Below, in pieces: positions 27,565 to 36,614 of a stretch of DNA of 64,000 bases (positions are counted from its first letter, which is position 1; the number at the start of each line of letters is the position of its first letter). The stretch is from CAZHHH01 sp052400685 (GTDB taxonomy: Bacteria > Bacteroidota > Bacteroidia > Bacteroidales > Marinilabiliaceae), in the NCBI GenBank assembly GCA_052400685.1, contig JBQTGJ010000009.1; one strand, given 5' to 3'. Made by a program: the position numbers and the translations under genes. Below the pieces are notes generated by a model. The model was given only the letters and a program-made list of their open reading frames with translations, ran no database searches and had not been told where the DNA came from.

Positions 27565-28071
27565 CTAATTCAGTAATTGATTCAACACCTTCAACATTTC
27601 GTCAAATTCCTCGCGGCTAAAACCCACTGAAGCGTATACCACTTTTCCATCGCCATCAACAATGTAATTACGTGGTATGTAGTTAAGCGCAAATTTATTA
27701 TAAATGCTTTTATCCGCATCGGGATACATTTCAAAGCCAAGTGCATTGGCCGCTTTAAACTTAAGCACCTCATCGGCTGAATGACCACGCCCAAAAGACA
27801 AAAGACGAAAGTCAGTGCGGTCTTTATATTTCGCCCACACTTCATTTTGCAGCAAAGGCATTTCCTGCTTACAAGGGCCGCACCACGTGGCAAAAAAATT
27901 AATCAACACAACTTTCCCTTTATAATCAGAAATAGATTGGGACGTTCCTTCAGTACCGGAGATCTCAAAATCAGGCACCATCTGGCCCTTCAACACAACA
28001 TCATCGTTCTGGCCCATCAATGACCCCGATAAAAGACCTAAAAACAAAACAACAAAAAAATATCTAATCAT
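27565..28071 (-). CDS. Periplasmic TlpA/ResA-like thioredoxin
   Basis: A 168-residue exported thioredoxin-fold protein with signal peptide MIRYFFVVLFLGLLSGSLMG. INFFATWCGPCKQEMPLLQ carries the CxxC near residues 66-69; the cis-Pro loop is NYIPRNYIVDGDG. The insertion between strands fits the AhpC/TSA-like TlpA branch. Likely role: thiol-disulfide exchange in the periplasm, for example in cytochrome c maturation or oxidative defence; no partner is adjacent. An R1 copy follows upstream at 28191. Confidence 0.85.
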   Translation of the reverse strand: MIRYFFVVLFLGLLSGSLMGQNDDVVLKGQMVPDFEISGTEGTSQSISDYKGKVVLINFFATWCGPCKQEMPLLQNEVWAKYKDRTDFRLLSFGRGHSADEVLKFKAANALGFEMYPDADKSIYNKFALNYIPRNYIVDGDGKVVYASVGFSREEFDEMLKVLNQLLN

Positions 28072-28190
28072 AGCGCATCGAATAATTGGTGTTCAAATAA
28101 AACATAAATCCAAGTCAACTCCAAAAAGTCAGCTTATTAAAATAACAATTCCAAAGACACTGAATACGAATAACCGCATCTCAAACCAAA

Positions 28191-28306
28191 GCCTGGTCAT
28201 AAACCATGTGTTTGAAATATTAAAATCAAAACGTTTACGTTTCGTAAATGACTGTTTTTATGGCAAAAAAATAAAGTCGCTGGACTTTATAGATAAACAC
28301 GAATTA
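28191..28306 (+). repeat. R1 repeat, shortened copy
   Basis: Ends TCATAAACCATGTGTTTG and ACTTTATAGATAAACACG; the left arm between the end and the core is deleted, but GTTTACGTTTCGTAAATGAC is intact. It lies between the divergent tlpA-like gene and glycosyltransferase. Confidence 0.7.
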
Positions 28307-28592
28307 ACCGACTTTTCGAAGTGTGTCCAAAGTTAAAACACCCTTCACCAATTCCCCGCAGAAGAAAACAGTGCTGCCAAACAGTAAAAAAGAGATATTA
28401 TTGCAGGCCAACAATTTAAACATTTCAGACCATTGAATTAAACAGACAAAAGGTGCTACAAACACAATTTTTCCATAACTTAGTCATCCTTCGACGTTGA
28501 TAGTGAGTGAATCGGGAACATGGTGTTTTCTTGCTGACACAACAGACAAACGAAGACGATTTAAAAACCGAGTAACAAGACCGTAAGTAACC
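28307..28592. other. Promoter-region gap upstream of the glycosyltransferase
   Basis: No gene and no shared repeat. I find no consensus -7 box within 60 bp of the ATG. Confidence 0.4.
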
Positions 28593-29507
28593 ATGATTTC
28601 TATTTGTATTCCAGTTTATAACTATATCATCGTTGATCTTATAAAAAAACTCTCTTCTTTATCAGAAAAGGCCAATGTTCCTTGCGAAATCATTCTGATT
28701 GACGACTGTTCAGAAAATAGTTATAAAACCATAAATGAAAGTGTTAGCGCAAAAACGACCTATATCAGACTGGGAAAAAACATCGGAAGGGCAGCCATCA
28801 GAAATCAGTTCCTAAAATATGCCAGATATGACCATCTTCTGTTTCTGGATTGTGACGTCGTTATTACTTCTGATGATTTTTTGGATAAATATATTGATGC
28901 TTTGAAACAACACCCCAATCAATTGATTTGCGGTGGCCGCGAATACCCGGTGTTACCGCCACCTAAACATCAGATTCTGAGATGGCAATACGGCATTCAT
29001 AAAGAAAGTAAGACTTACGTCGAACGACAGAAAAATCCTTATCGATCATTCATGACCAATAACTTCGTCATTCATAAAAAAATATTAGAGACAACACCTT
29101 TCGATGAAAGGCTTAAGGGATATGGCCATGAAGACACGTTATTCGGTTTTGAATTAAAAAAACGAGGCATCGGCATCATCCACATTGACAACCCGGTGGT
29201 TAATGGAGATCTGGAGAATAACGATAAATATATTTCTCAAACGGAAAATGCGATACTTAATCTGACCCACATACTTAAAATGGTTAATTATGACAAAAGC
29301 CTCATTGAGGACATTACGCTACTGAGGGTTTATTACAAATTATACAACATCCGGAATTTGATTAAAGCTCTGTTTATCCTGACGAAACCCATTATAAAAT
29401 ACACGTTGCTCAATGGCTATGTAAATCTGTATCTCTTTGATTTTTACAAACTGGGAACCCTCACCACATACATGAAACAAGCTAAAACAATTGCTTCACA
29501 CACATAA
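28593..29507 (+). CDS. Family 2 glycosyltransferase
   Basis: A 304-residue cytoplasmic or membrane-associated enzyme. GT-A fold motifs: ISICIPVYNYIIVDLI at the N-terminus, EIILIDDCSEN near residue 44, GKNIGRAAIRNQFLKYA, and the metal-binding FLDCDVVIT near 91. GHEDTLFGFELKKRG carries the ED motif (catalytic base region) usual in GT2 enzymes. It transfers a sugar from an activated donor to an unknown acceptor, possibly in glycan or lipopolysaccharide synthesis. The gene is alone, not in a polysaccharide cluster. Confidence 0.85.
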   Translation: MISICIPVYNYIIVDLIKKLSSLSEKANVPCEIILIDDCSENSYKTINESVSAKTTYIRLGKNIGRAAIRNQFLKYARYDHLLFLDCDVVITSDDFLDKYIDALKQHPNQLICGGREYPVLPPPKHQILRWQYGIHKESKTYVERQKNPYRSFMTNNFVIHKKILETTPFDERLKGYGHEDTLFGFELKKRGIGIIHIDNPVVNGDLENNDKYISQTENAILNLTHILKMVNYDKSLIEDITLLRVYYKLYNIRNLIKALFILTKPIIKYTLLNGYVNLYLFDFYKLGTLTTYMKQAKTIASHT

Positions 29508-29514
29508 GCTTAAT

Positions 29515-29560
29515 TAATTTTGACGAGTTCCATTTGGCAATACGCCCCACTATTTAGTGC
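29515..29560 (+). repeat. R2 second-arm fragment
   Basis: TGACGAGTTCCATTTGGCAA resembles the R2 right arm and start of tail; no head or ATG follows. It lies directly after the glycosyltransferase and abuts R1-like CCTGTCCATAAACTA and the tandem repeat. Confidence 0.4.
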
Positions 29561-29581
29561 CTGTCCATAAACTACGACTTT

Positions 29582-29743
29582 GGACAACCGTTGAACATTA
29601 CTGAGGACAACCGTTGGACATTACTGAGGACAACCATTGGACATTACTGAGGACAACCGTTGGACATTACTGAGGACAACCGTTGGACATTACTGAGGAC
29701 AACCATTGGACATTACTGATGACAACCATTGGACATTACCTGA
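29582..29743. repeat. Minisatellite, seven 23-bp units
   Basis: Seven head-to-tail units with consensus GGACAACCGTTGGACATTAC followed by TGA, from 29582. Units differ only at a few sites (CCG/CCA, one GAAC for GGAC, TGAC at the start of unit 7; the last unit has one extra base). The array splits an R1 element: R1-like CCTGTCCATAAACTACG lies before it and TGTTCATAAACTTTAAATA after it. No open frame spans it. There are no spacers, so it is not CRISPR. Confidence 0.9.
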
Positions 29744-29744
29744 C

Positions 29745-29885
29745 GACTGTTCATAAACTTTAAATATTTGAACTATAAAGTTCAGATTCAAGGCTTTCGA
29801 AGTCATAAAAATCAAGAAGTTTACCTTTAGTAAATAACTGTTTACAGGACAAGCATCATGCAAAAATTGAGCTTTTCCAGCAAAA
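29745..29885 (+). repeat. R1 repeat, diverged copy
   Basis: TGTTCATAAACTTTAAATA start, core GTCATAAAAATCAAGAAG with TTTACCTTTAGTAAATAACTG, but the right arm is ACAGGAC instead of TTTTTATGAC and the right end is eroded. Confidence 0.6.
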
Positions 29886-29964
29886 GAAACGACATTACAA
29901 CCCGGAAGCCAACTATTTTTAAAGTATATTTGTTGTCATAATTAATAACTAAACATCAAACAGA

Positions 29965-30360
29965 TTGGTATTTAAAGGCAAACATATAAGTGAATTTCTG
30001 ATTCTGTTTGCAGGGTTAATTATATTGACTCATGCCGTTATTCCGCACCACCATCATTTTTGTATAGAAGCACATCCGGGATCCCCGGCATGCCCAAATC
30101 CCCATACAGACAAGCACAACGAAAATCAGAATACGCACTGTCATGCTTTTAATCTTCTGATTTTTGAGAGAACAAATATTCCCGTTAAGCTCGCGCCTTT
30201 TGAATTTGATTTTCATTTTGATCTTTTCGCCATTGCAACAAATCCAAAGACGTCTGTCGAAATAAATGCTTTCTACAGGACTTGTTGTATCAAGCTTATT
30301 CTGCAAAAACAATTATTCTGCACCAGCTCTTCCTTAAGGGCTCCTCCTGTTGCAGCCTGA
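29965..30360 (+). CDS. Small His-rich exported protein upstream of metal efflux genes
   Basis: A 131-residue protein read from a TTG at 29965 (no ATG precedes the coding region). One hydrophobic segment, FLILFAGLIILTHAVIP, is followed at once by HHHHFCIEAH and then PHTDKHNENQNTHCHAF, a dense run of His and Cys that could bind metal. The C-terminal half (FEFDFHFDLFAIA, CCIKLILQKQLFC) has no recognised domain. Bacteroidota CzcA loci often have a small His-rich membrane or periplasmic protein of this kind ahead of the pump; its role is unknown to me. Two R1 copies separate it from the pump gene, so joint transcription is uncertain. Confidence 0.6.
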   Translation: MVFKGKHISEFLILFAGLIILTHAVIPHHHHFCIEAHPGSPACPNPHTDKHNENQNTHCHAFNLLIFERTNIPVKLAPFEFDFHFDLFAIATNPKTSVEINAFYRTCCIKLILQKQLFCTSSSLRAPPVAA

Positions 30361-30420
30361 TATTTCTTCCGGTTTTCATCCCTGGAAATATTTTTTCGGA
30401 AATCGTTAATTTCTTTAGTT

Positions 30421-30711
30421 AGAGCCTGTCTATAAACTAAGTGTTTGAAAAGCAAAATTCAAATACAAGGCTTGCGATATCACAAAAATCAAAGCACTTA
30501 CTTTTCGTAAGCAACTGTGTTTATGGCCGGTATAACAAAACCATTGTCTTTACAGACACAACTTAGTAGTCTGTCCATAAGCGATGTATTTGAAATCTAA
30601 AATTCAAATACAAGGCTTGCGATGTCATAAAAATCAAAGCATTTACTTTTCGTAAATAACTGTTTTTATGGCAAGTATAACAATATCGTTGCCTTTATAG
30701 GCACACACTAA
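30421..30711 (+). repeat. R1 repeats, two tandem copies
   Basis: 30421-30565 and 30566-30711. In the first the loop-closing stem reads CTTACTTTTCGTAAG, changed on both sides from the usual TTTAC/GTAAA, so the pairing is kept. The second has the usual core. Both lie between the His-rich gene and the pump gene, 31 bp before the pump ATG. Confidence 0.8.
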
Positions 30712-30742
30712 CTAACAAAACTTATCTAAAACGAAACATCTG

Positions 30743-33700
30743 ATGATTAATCGTATCATATCATTTTCAATAAAAAACAAAGTCCTCATAGGGCTGATGG
30801 TTATAGGCCTTATAATGGGCGGCCTGTATTCCATGACCAAAGTACCGCTCGATGCCACGCCCGACATCACCAATAATCAGGTTTTAGTCATAACAACAGC
30901 GCCCAACCTGGGAACTGAAGACATTGAGCAATTTGTAACCTACCAGGTAGAGCTGGCAGTAGCCAATCTTCCCGATGTGACTGAAATACGAAGCGTCTCA
31001 AGATTTGGGCTCTCAGTTGTAACCATTGTCTTTAAAGAAAGCGCCGGCACCTACCTGCCCCGCCAATTGGTAAGCGAAGCATTGGCCGAGGTCAAAGAGA
31101 AAATACCCGAAGGATTTGGGGATCCGTTTATGGCCCCTATCAGCACCGGATTGGGTGAGATATATCAATACACTCTGGAGGTGCAACCCGGGTATGAATC
31201 GACCTATGACGATATGGCCCTCCGCAGCATGCAGGAATGGATCGTTAAACGACAAATGGCCATGTTACCCGGCGTTGTGGAGGTTAACTCTTTCGGTGGC
31301 CGCAACAAACAATACGAAGTAGCCATCAATCCCGACAAACTCCGAAGCATGGGCCTGACCATCTCCGATGTCTTTGAAGCACTTGAAGACAATAACCAAA
31401 ACACCGGTGGCGCCTATATTGAAAAAAACTTCCAGGCCAACTTTATCAGAGGCGAAGGATTAATGAGATCGATGGCTGACATTAAAAACACGATGGTGGC
31501 AAACAAGGCAGATCACCCCATCTTTATCAGAGACATCGCCGAGGTAAAATTCGGTAACTTCCTGCGCTATGGTGCATTTACCAAAGATGGAAAAGGAGAA
31601 GCCGTAGGCGGTATTGTGATGATGCTTAAAGGCGAAAATTCCAATAACATCATTAAAAATGTAAAAGAACGAATGGCTTTAATTCAGAAATCCCTGCCCG
31701 AAGGGGTTGTCATAAAGCCATTTCTCGACCGCAGTAAACTAATCAAAAGCACCACCTCCACGGTAGCCGAAAACCTTTCGCTGGGTGCCCTCATCGTCAT
31801 CTTCGTACTGGTTTTATTCCTGGGCAATTTAAGAGGTGGTTTAATTGTGGCATCCACCATTCCTCTGGCTTTGCTTTTTGCTTTTATCATGATGAACTTG
31901 TTTGGCGTGTGGGCCAACCTGATGAGTATGGGTGCGCTCGATTTCGGAATTCTGGTTGATGGAGCGGTCATAATCGTCGAAAGTATGATTTTTCAGCTTC
32001 ATAGTAAAAACCTCATCGGCACAAAGCCCGACCAGGCACTACGCGATAAAATTGCCGGTACGGCTGCCAGTAAAATGATGAACCCGGCATTTTTTGGACA
32101 GCTTATCATTTTAATCGTCTTCATTCCGGTTTTAGCCCTTCAGGGAATTGAAGGTAAAATGTTCATCCCGATGGCCATGACATTTGGCTTCGCCGTTTTA
32201 GGCGTGGTTCTGTTATGCCTCACTTACATACCTATGATGGCAGCCAGGTTCCTGCAACCACCCAAAAATGATAAAAAAACGTGGGGCGATAAAATCATTG
32301 CCAGACTCGAAAAAAGCTATGCCCCCATAATCAGCTGGTCGCTCAGGAAAAGCTGGATAGTATTAAGTATCGCCTTTGTGTTGTTGTTATCCAGCGGATT
32401 AATATTCACACGGATGGGCGCCGAATTTATACCGACCCTTGATGAAGGCGACTTTGCTTTTCAGGCCTTTTTGAAACCGGGAACTTCGTTAACCGAAGTC
32501 ACAAAAACATCCACCCGTCTGGAACAAATCGTATTGGAGAACTTCCCGGATGAAGTGGAAAGCATTCAAAGCAGAATTGGCGTTGCCGACTTACCCATGG
32601 ACCCGATGCCCATTGATATAGCAGATATATTTGTGATATTAAAACCTGAAAATCAATGGACAAAAGCACGCTCAAAAGAAGACCTGATCAATAAAGTCAG
32701 AGAAAAAGTCAGTGTCGTGCCAGGTGTCAATTTTGAATTCAGTCAACCGGTTGAAATGCGTTTCAACGAATTGTTAACCGGCATTCGGGAAGATGTTGCA
32801 GTGAAACTGTACGGTGATGACTTGGATATGCTGGCCGACAAAGCACAGGAAATAGCACAGCTGGTTTCCGGTATTGAGGGTGTGGCAGGTGTAAAAGCTG
32901 AAGCAACCAAAGGGCTTCCTCAAATCACCGTTCATTACAACCGCAATAAACTGGGGCGTTACAACCTGAAAATAAAAGACCTCAACACCATCATCGAGAC
33001 CGCTTTTAGTGGTGGCGTAGCCGGACGTATTTACGAAGGAGAACAGATGTTCGACCTGGTGGTACGGCTGGATGAGACTCATCGTCAAGACATCGACAAC
33101 ATAAAAAATCTGTTTGTAAGCTTACCCGACGGCCAACAAATACCGCTGGAAGAAGTGGCTGAAATTAATTATCAGCCGGGCCCCATGCAAATCAGCCGCG
33201 ACAATACCAACCGACGAACCTATGTCGGGATTAATGTTGAAGGCAGAGATATAAAATCGCTGGTGGCCGAAATTGAAACAACGCTGGAAGAAAAGCTCGA
33301 TCTGCCCGTTGGTTATTACATTCGCTACGGTGGCGCTTTTGAGAACCTCGAAAGAGCTTCAAAACGGTTGTCGCTTGTTGTTCCGCTGGCACTCGCCCTC
33401 ATTTTTATGCTGGTCTTTTTCGCCATAAAATCGTTTAAACAGACCCTCATGATTTATGTGGCTGTTCCGTTTGCCGCTGTAGGCGGACTGTTTTCTCTTT
33501 ACGTGCGGGGTATGCCCCTTAGCATTTCTGCCGGTGTTGGTTTCATCGTTTTATTCGGGGTAGCGGTACTCAATGGACTGGTGTTAATTAGCGGGTTCAA
33601 TGAACTAAAAGCCGAAGGCAGATGGTCCCTTTCCGACATCATCAAAAAAGGGTCTATCAGACGTATCCGCCCCATTTTATTAACCGCCTCAACCGACATA

Positions 33701-35092
33701 CTCGGCTTTTTACCCATGGCAATATCGACATCGGCAGGCGCCGAAGTTCAGCGGCCATTAGCCACAGTAGTCATTGGCGGAATGCTCACATCCACACTAT
33801 TGACCCTTATTGTGCTGCCTATTTTATATAAATTTGTGGAATCGGCAACAAACAAACCCGCATCGTTCCGACCATTGACAAATGCGCTTCCATTGCTATT
33901 AATAACAGCAGGCGTCGGACTTTCCGGTAATGCCAATGCCCAAAATTCATCGGTAACACTACCGCAAGCCATTGAACGGGCCATAGATAATTATCCGTCC
34001 ATAAAATCGGCTGAACTGGAAGTGAGAAAACAGAAGGCGCTAAAGGCCACGGCTTATGACCTGGGTACCACCTCGGTAAACACCGGCAAAGAAGAAGTGG
34101 GCAACGGCGCTCCGGGCATCCAAAACAAAATTGCAATTGCCCAGTCCGAGATTGACCTCTTCGCCATTCCGGCCAAAAGCAACCTGGCAAAATCGCGTAC
34201 AAAACAAGCCCTTGCGGCCCAAAACATAACCCAACTGGCTTTAAGTCGCAACGTGAGTATAGCCTGGTACAATGCGGCACTGGCCAAACAACAATACCAG
34301 CTTCTGAAAGAACTCAACACCTTGTACAACGATTTTCAGAAAGCCGCCCAGCTGAGGTACAAAACAGAAGCCAGCTCCAAAATTGAATATCTGTCGGCTT
34401 CGGCAAAACACACGGAAATGCAGGTCAATGTTAAAAAGGCCGAGAGCAACTATTGGGCCGCATTACATCAACTAAACCAATATCTGCTTTACCCCGAAGT
34501 TGTGGATGTCGACATACAGCATTTGGGGCACGATACTTTTAAGCTGGTGTCACAAGCCGATTCTTTAAACAAAAGCCCTTTAATTGACTACTACTTAACC
34601 GAAACTGATGTAGCAGAAAAAACATGGAAAGCAGAGAAAGCCGGATTACTACCCAAAATAAATCTGGGTTATAAATTACAATCAATTGATGGTCTGTCGG
34701 GATATTATGGCTGGGAAGCCGGCATATCGGTTCCTTTGTTATTCTTCTCTCAATCGGGCGAAATAAAGGCATCCAAAATGGAATTCCAGATCGCCCACCA
34801 GCAGTACCAGCAAAAAAAGCTGAAATTAAGAGCGGAATACTATCAACAAATGAGCCGATACATAACCTTACAACAAGTCATCGACTATTATCAGACGGAG
34901 GCCTTGCCTCTGGCCGATGAACAGATCAAAACGGCACAACTGGCCTACCGTCTGGGCGATATCGACTATGTTCAGTTTATTCAGAATACAGAAGCTGCCA
35001 TTCGCACAAAACAAGATTTTTTAACACAGCAGGCCGAATATTTTGAATTGTCGGCACAGCTCCAATTTCTAACCGGTAAAAACACTAAATAA
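30743..35092 (+). CDS. Heavy-metal RND pump fused to a TolC-like channel (CzcA-CzcC type)
   Basis: A 1449-residue fusion. Residues 1-1040 form an HME-RND pump: MINRIISFSIKNKVLIGLM start, PLDATPDITNNQVLVI, FGILVDGAVIIVESM (TM4 acidic residue), EMRFNELLTGIREDVAVKLYG near 670 and the final TM block. The EMRFNELLTG motif is like CzcA/CnrA; CusA has other residues there with Met ligands, so Zn/Co/Cd/Ni is likelier than Cu/Ag. A hydrophobic stretch, ALPLLLITAGVGLSGNANAQ near 1049-1068, follows and resembles a signal peptide. Residues 1070-1449 are an outer-membrane efflux domain (TLPQAIERAIDNYPSI, long helices). Such fusions are known in Bacteroidota. The stop overlaps the adaptor start. Confidence 0.93.
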   Translation: MINRIISFSIKNKVLIGLMVIGLIMGGLYSMTKVPLDATPDITNNQVLVITTAPNLGTEDIEQFVTYQVELAVANLPDVTEIRSVSRFGLSVVTIVFKESAGTYLPRQLVSEALAEVKEKIPEGFGDPFMAPISTGLGEIYQYTLEVQPGYESTYDDMALRSMQEWIVKRQMAMLPGVVEVNSFGGRNKQYEVAINPDKLRSMGLTISDVFEALEDNNQNTGGAYIEKNFQANFIRGEGLMRSMADIKNTMVANKADHPIFIRDIAEVKFGNFLRYGAFTKDGKGEAVGGIVMMLKGENSNNIIKNVKERMALIQKSLPEGVVIKPFLDRSKLIKSTTSTVAENLSLGALIVIFVLVLFLGNLRGGLIVASTIPLALLFAFIMMNLFGVWANLMSMGALDFGILVDGAVIIVESMIFQLHSKNLIGTKPDQALRDKIAGTAASKMMNPAFFGQLIILIVFIPVLALQGIEGKMFIPMAMTFGFAVLGVVLLCLTYIPMMAARFLQPPKNDKKTWGDKIIARLEKSYAPIISWSLRKSWIVLSIAFVLLLSSGLIFTRMGAEFIPTLDEGDFAFQAFLKPGTSLTEVTKTSTRLEQIVLENFPDEVESIQSRIGVADLPMDPMPIDIADIFVILKPENQWTKARSKEDLINKVREKVSVVPGVNFEFSQPVEMRFNELLTGIREDVAVKLYGDDLDMLADKAQEIAQLVSGIEGVAGVKAEATKGLPQITVHYNRNKLGRYNLKIKDLNTIIETAFSGGVAGRIYEGEQMFDLVVRLDETHRQDIDNIKNLFVSLPDGQQIPLEEVAEINYQPGPMQISRDNTNRRTYVGINVEGRDIKSLVAEIETTLEEKLDLPVGYYIRYGGAFENLERASKRLSLVVPLALALIFMLVFFAIKSFKQTLMIYVAVPFAAVGGLFSLYVRGMPLSISAGVGFIVLFGVAVLNGLVLISGFNELKAEGRWSLSDIIKKGSIRRIRPILLTASTDILGFLPMAISTSAGAEVQRPLATVVIGGMLTSTLLTLIVLPILYKFVESATNKPASFRPLTNALPLLLITAGVGLSGNANAQNSSVTLPQAIERAIDNYPSIKSAELEVRKQKALKATAYDLGTTSVNTGKEEVGNGAPGIQNKIAIAQSEIDLFAIPAKSNLAKSRTKQALAAQNITQLALSRNVSIAWYNAALAKQQYQLLKELNTLYNDFQKAAQLRYKTEASSKIEYLSASAKHTEMQVNVKKAESNYWAALHQLNQYLLYPEVVDVDIQHLGHDTFKLVSQADSLNKSPLIDYYLTETDVAEKTWKAEKAGLLPKINLGYKLQSIDGLSGYYGWEAGISVPLLFFSQSGEIKASKMEFQIAHQQYQQKKLKLRAEYYQQMSRYITLQQVIDYYQTEALPLADEQIKTAQLAYRLGDIDYVQFIQNTEAAIRTKQDFLTQQAEYFELSAQLQFLTGKNTK

Positions 35093-36306
35093 TGAGACCT
35101 ACAAAAACAGGAATAGCAATTATAGCCATCGCAACGTTAATGGCATGCAACAACAAACAAGACAACAACCATAATGAAGAACAGCACCACCACGACGAAG
35201 AAGGAGTCGTCATCTTAAACCAACAGCAGCGTGACGCCCTGAAATTAAAAACAGGCACTTTTGAAATGCGCAACCTGACAACGGTGGTAAAATCGAACGG
35301 ACAGCTGGTGGTTGCACCGTCAGACAAAGCCGACATCACCGCCGTTATAGGTGGAAATGTAAAAGAAATAGACGTATTTCACGGCGACAAAGTGCGTAAA
35401 GGCCAGCAACTGGCACTTCTCGAACATCCTGATTACATCACATTACAGGAACAATTTTCAGAAACAGCCAATCGACTTGATTTTTTAAAACAGGAATATG
35501 AACGACAAAAAGAGTTGTTCGACAACAATGTGGGCGCCGGACGCGACTTCCAACAGGCCCGGATGGAGTACAATATTGCAAAGACTAAATACGAAGGGTT
35601 AAAATCGCGCCTGGAGCTGTTAAATATCTCGCCCGACAACGTGATGGCAGGTAAAATTTCAAGCACCATACCCATCTATTCGCCACTAAACGGATTTGTC
35701 AGTGAGGTGAATATTAAGTTGGGCACTTATGTTGATGCCAAAGACAAGCTATTTGCGGTGTCGGACAACAGTGCCATTCATGCCGATTTTATGGTTTACG
35801 AAAAGGACGTCCATTTACTCAGTGTGGGCCAGAAAATTCATTTTACAGTGGCCAACCGTCCCGAAGAAGAACTGTTGGCGACCATTTTTGCCATCGGCAA
35901 AGAATTCGACGCCAACCTGAGAGCGGTTCATGTTCACGCCAAAATCGATAAAAATGTCCCGGGTCTTATTCCTGGCATGTACCTGTCCGGTCATATACAT
36001 ACCGACGAAAAATATACCCGCACACTTCCAAACGATGCCATTGTCACGGAAGGAATCAAATCATATATTTTCACGTCTGACCCTGAAGCGGTGACGCATC
36101 ATGAACACGATGAAACAGACCGTGAGGCCGACAGCAACAACCCCTTGGCCTATAAAATGGTTGAAGTAATACCCGGCATCAAAGACGACGGCTACACTGA
36201 AATAAACCTCATCACCCCATTGCCCGAAAACACGCAAATAGTTCTCAATGCGGCCTATTATTTACTGGCTGACATGAAAAAAGAAGAAACCGAACACGAA
36301 CATTAA
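35092..36306 (+). CDS. Heavy-metal RND adaptor lipoprotein (CzcB/CusB type)
   Basis: A 404-residue lipoprotein sharing one base with the pump stop (TAATG). Signal: MRPTKTGIAIIAIATLMAC, Cys near residue 19. A His-rich patch, NHNEEQHHHDEE, follows at once; another, VTHHEHDETDRE, is near 340; the C-terminus ends EHEH. Barrel-sandwich halves (VVAPSDKADITAVIGGNVKE and IYSPLNGFVSEVNIKLG) enclose a coiled-coil hairpin (LQEQFSETANRLDFLKQ to YNIAKTKYEGLKSR). It connects pump and channel and may take metal in the periplasm. Being downstream of the pump is the less usual order. Confidence 0.92.
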   Translation: MRPTKTGIAIIAIATLMACNNKQDNNHNEEQHHHDEEGVVILNQQQRDALKLKTGTFEMRNLTTVVKSNGQLVVAPSDKADITAVIGGNVKEIDVFHGDKVRKGQQLALLEHPDYITLQEQFSETANRLDFLKQEYERQKELFDNNVGAGRDFQQARMEYNIAKTKYEGLKSRLELLNISPDNVMAGKISSTIPIYSPLNGFVSEVNIKLGTYVDAKDKLFAVSDNSAIHADFMVYEKDVHLLSVGQKIHFTVANRPEEELLATIFAIGKEFDANLRAVHVHAKIDKNVPGLIPGMYLSGHIHTDEKYTRTLPNDAIVTEGIKSYIFTSDPEAVTHHEHDETDREADSNNPLAYKMVEVIPGIKDDGYTEINLITPLPENTQIVLNAAYYLLADMKKEETEHEH

Positions 36307-36354
36307 TTTTCAAAATACGAAACTAAACCATTTCATTCTTTGTTTTACTATAAG

Positions 36355-36388
36355 CTGGCAGGAAAAGAGTCCCCTTTCCTGCCAACTT
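36355..36388 (+). terminator. Terminator after the heavy-metal efflux operon
   Basis: TGGCAGGAAA and TTTCCTGCCA pair exactly around AAGAGTCCCC-type loop, followed by ACTTTACC. It lies 49 bp after the adaptor stop. Confidence 0.7.
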
Positions 36389-36458
36389 TACCTGTGTGAC
36401 TGACAATCAGGTCTTGACTTAAATTGACTATTAAAACATAACAATTTATTAAACACCC

Positions 36459-36555
36459 AGTTAGTACTTGCAAGACAACTCAGGTATGTAATAAATATGT
36501 TCTGATTCAAGACTTGCAAAATCCCAAGGCGTAACACCGAAGCCGGACTTTTAAT
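36459..36555. repeat. Decayed R1-like sequence
   Basis: GTACTTGCAAGAC, TGATTCAAGACTTGCAAAATCC, then AGGCGTAACACCGAAGCCGG recall R1 end and arm segments, but the core is missing. It lies just upstream of the desaturase promoter. Confidence 0.4.
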
Positions 36556-36556
36556 T

Positions 36557-36588
36557 ATTGCTTTTATGCACAGCGATAATTATTTTTG
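36557..36588 (+). promoter_or_regulatory. Desaturase promoter
   Basis: ATTG at 36557-36560, a 20-nt spacer, and TATTTTTG at 36581-36588 match the Bacteroidota -33/-7 pattern. The ATG follows 26 bp later. Confidence 0.6.
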
Positions 36589-36614
36589 TATTAGCACTTT
36601 AAAATTAAGATAAA

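Noticed and set aside
29582..29743. 23-bp tandem array as CRISPR
   Set aside because: Units are contiguous with no spacers between them.
30743..35092. The RND fusion as a CusA copper/silver pump
   Set aside because: The region equivalent to the CusA Met site reads EMRFNELLTG, as in CzcA/CnrA-type proteins.
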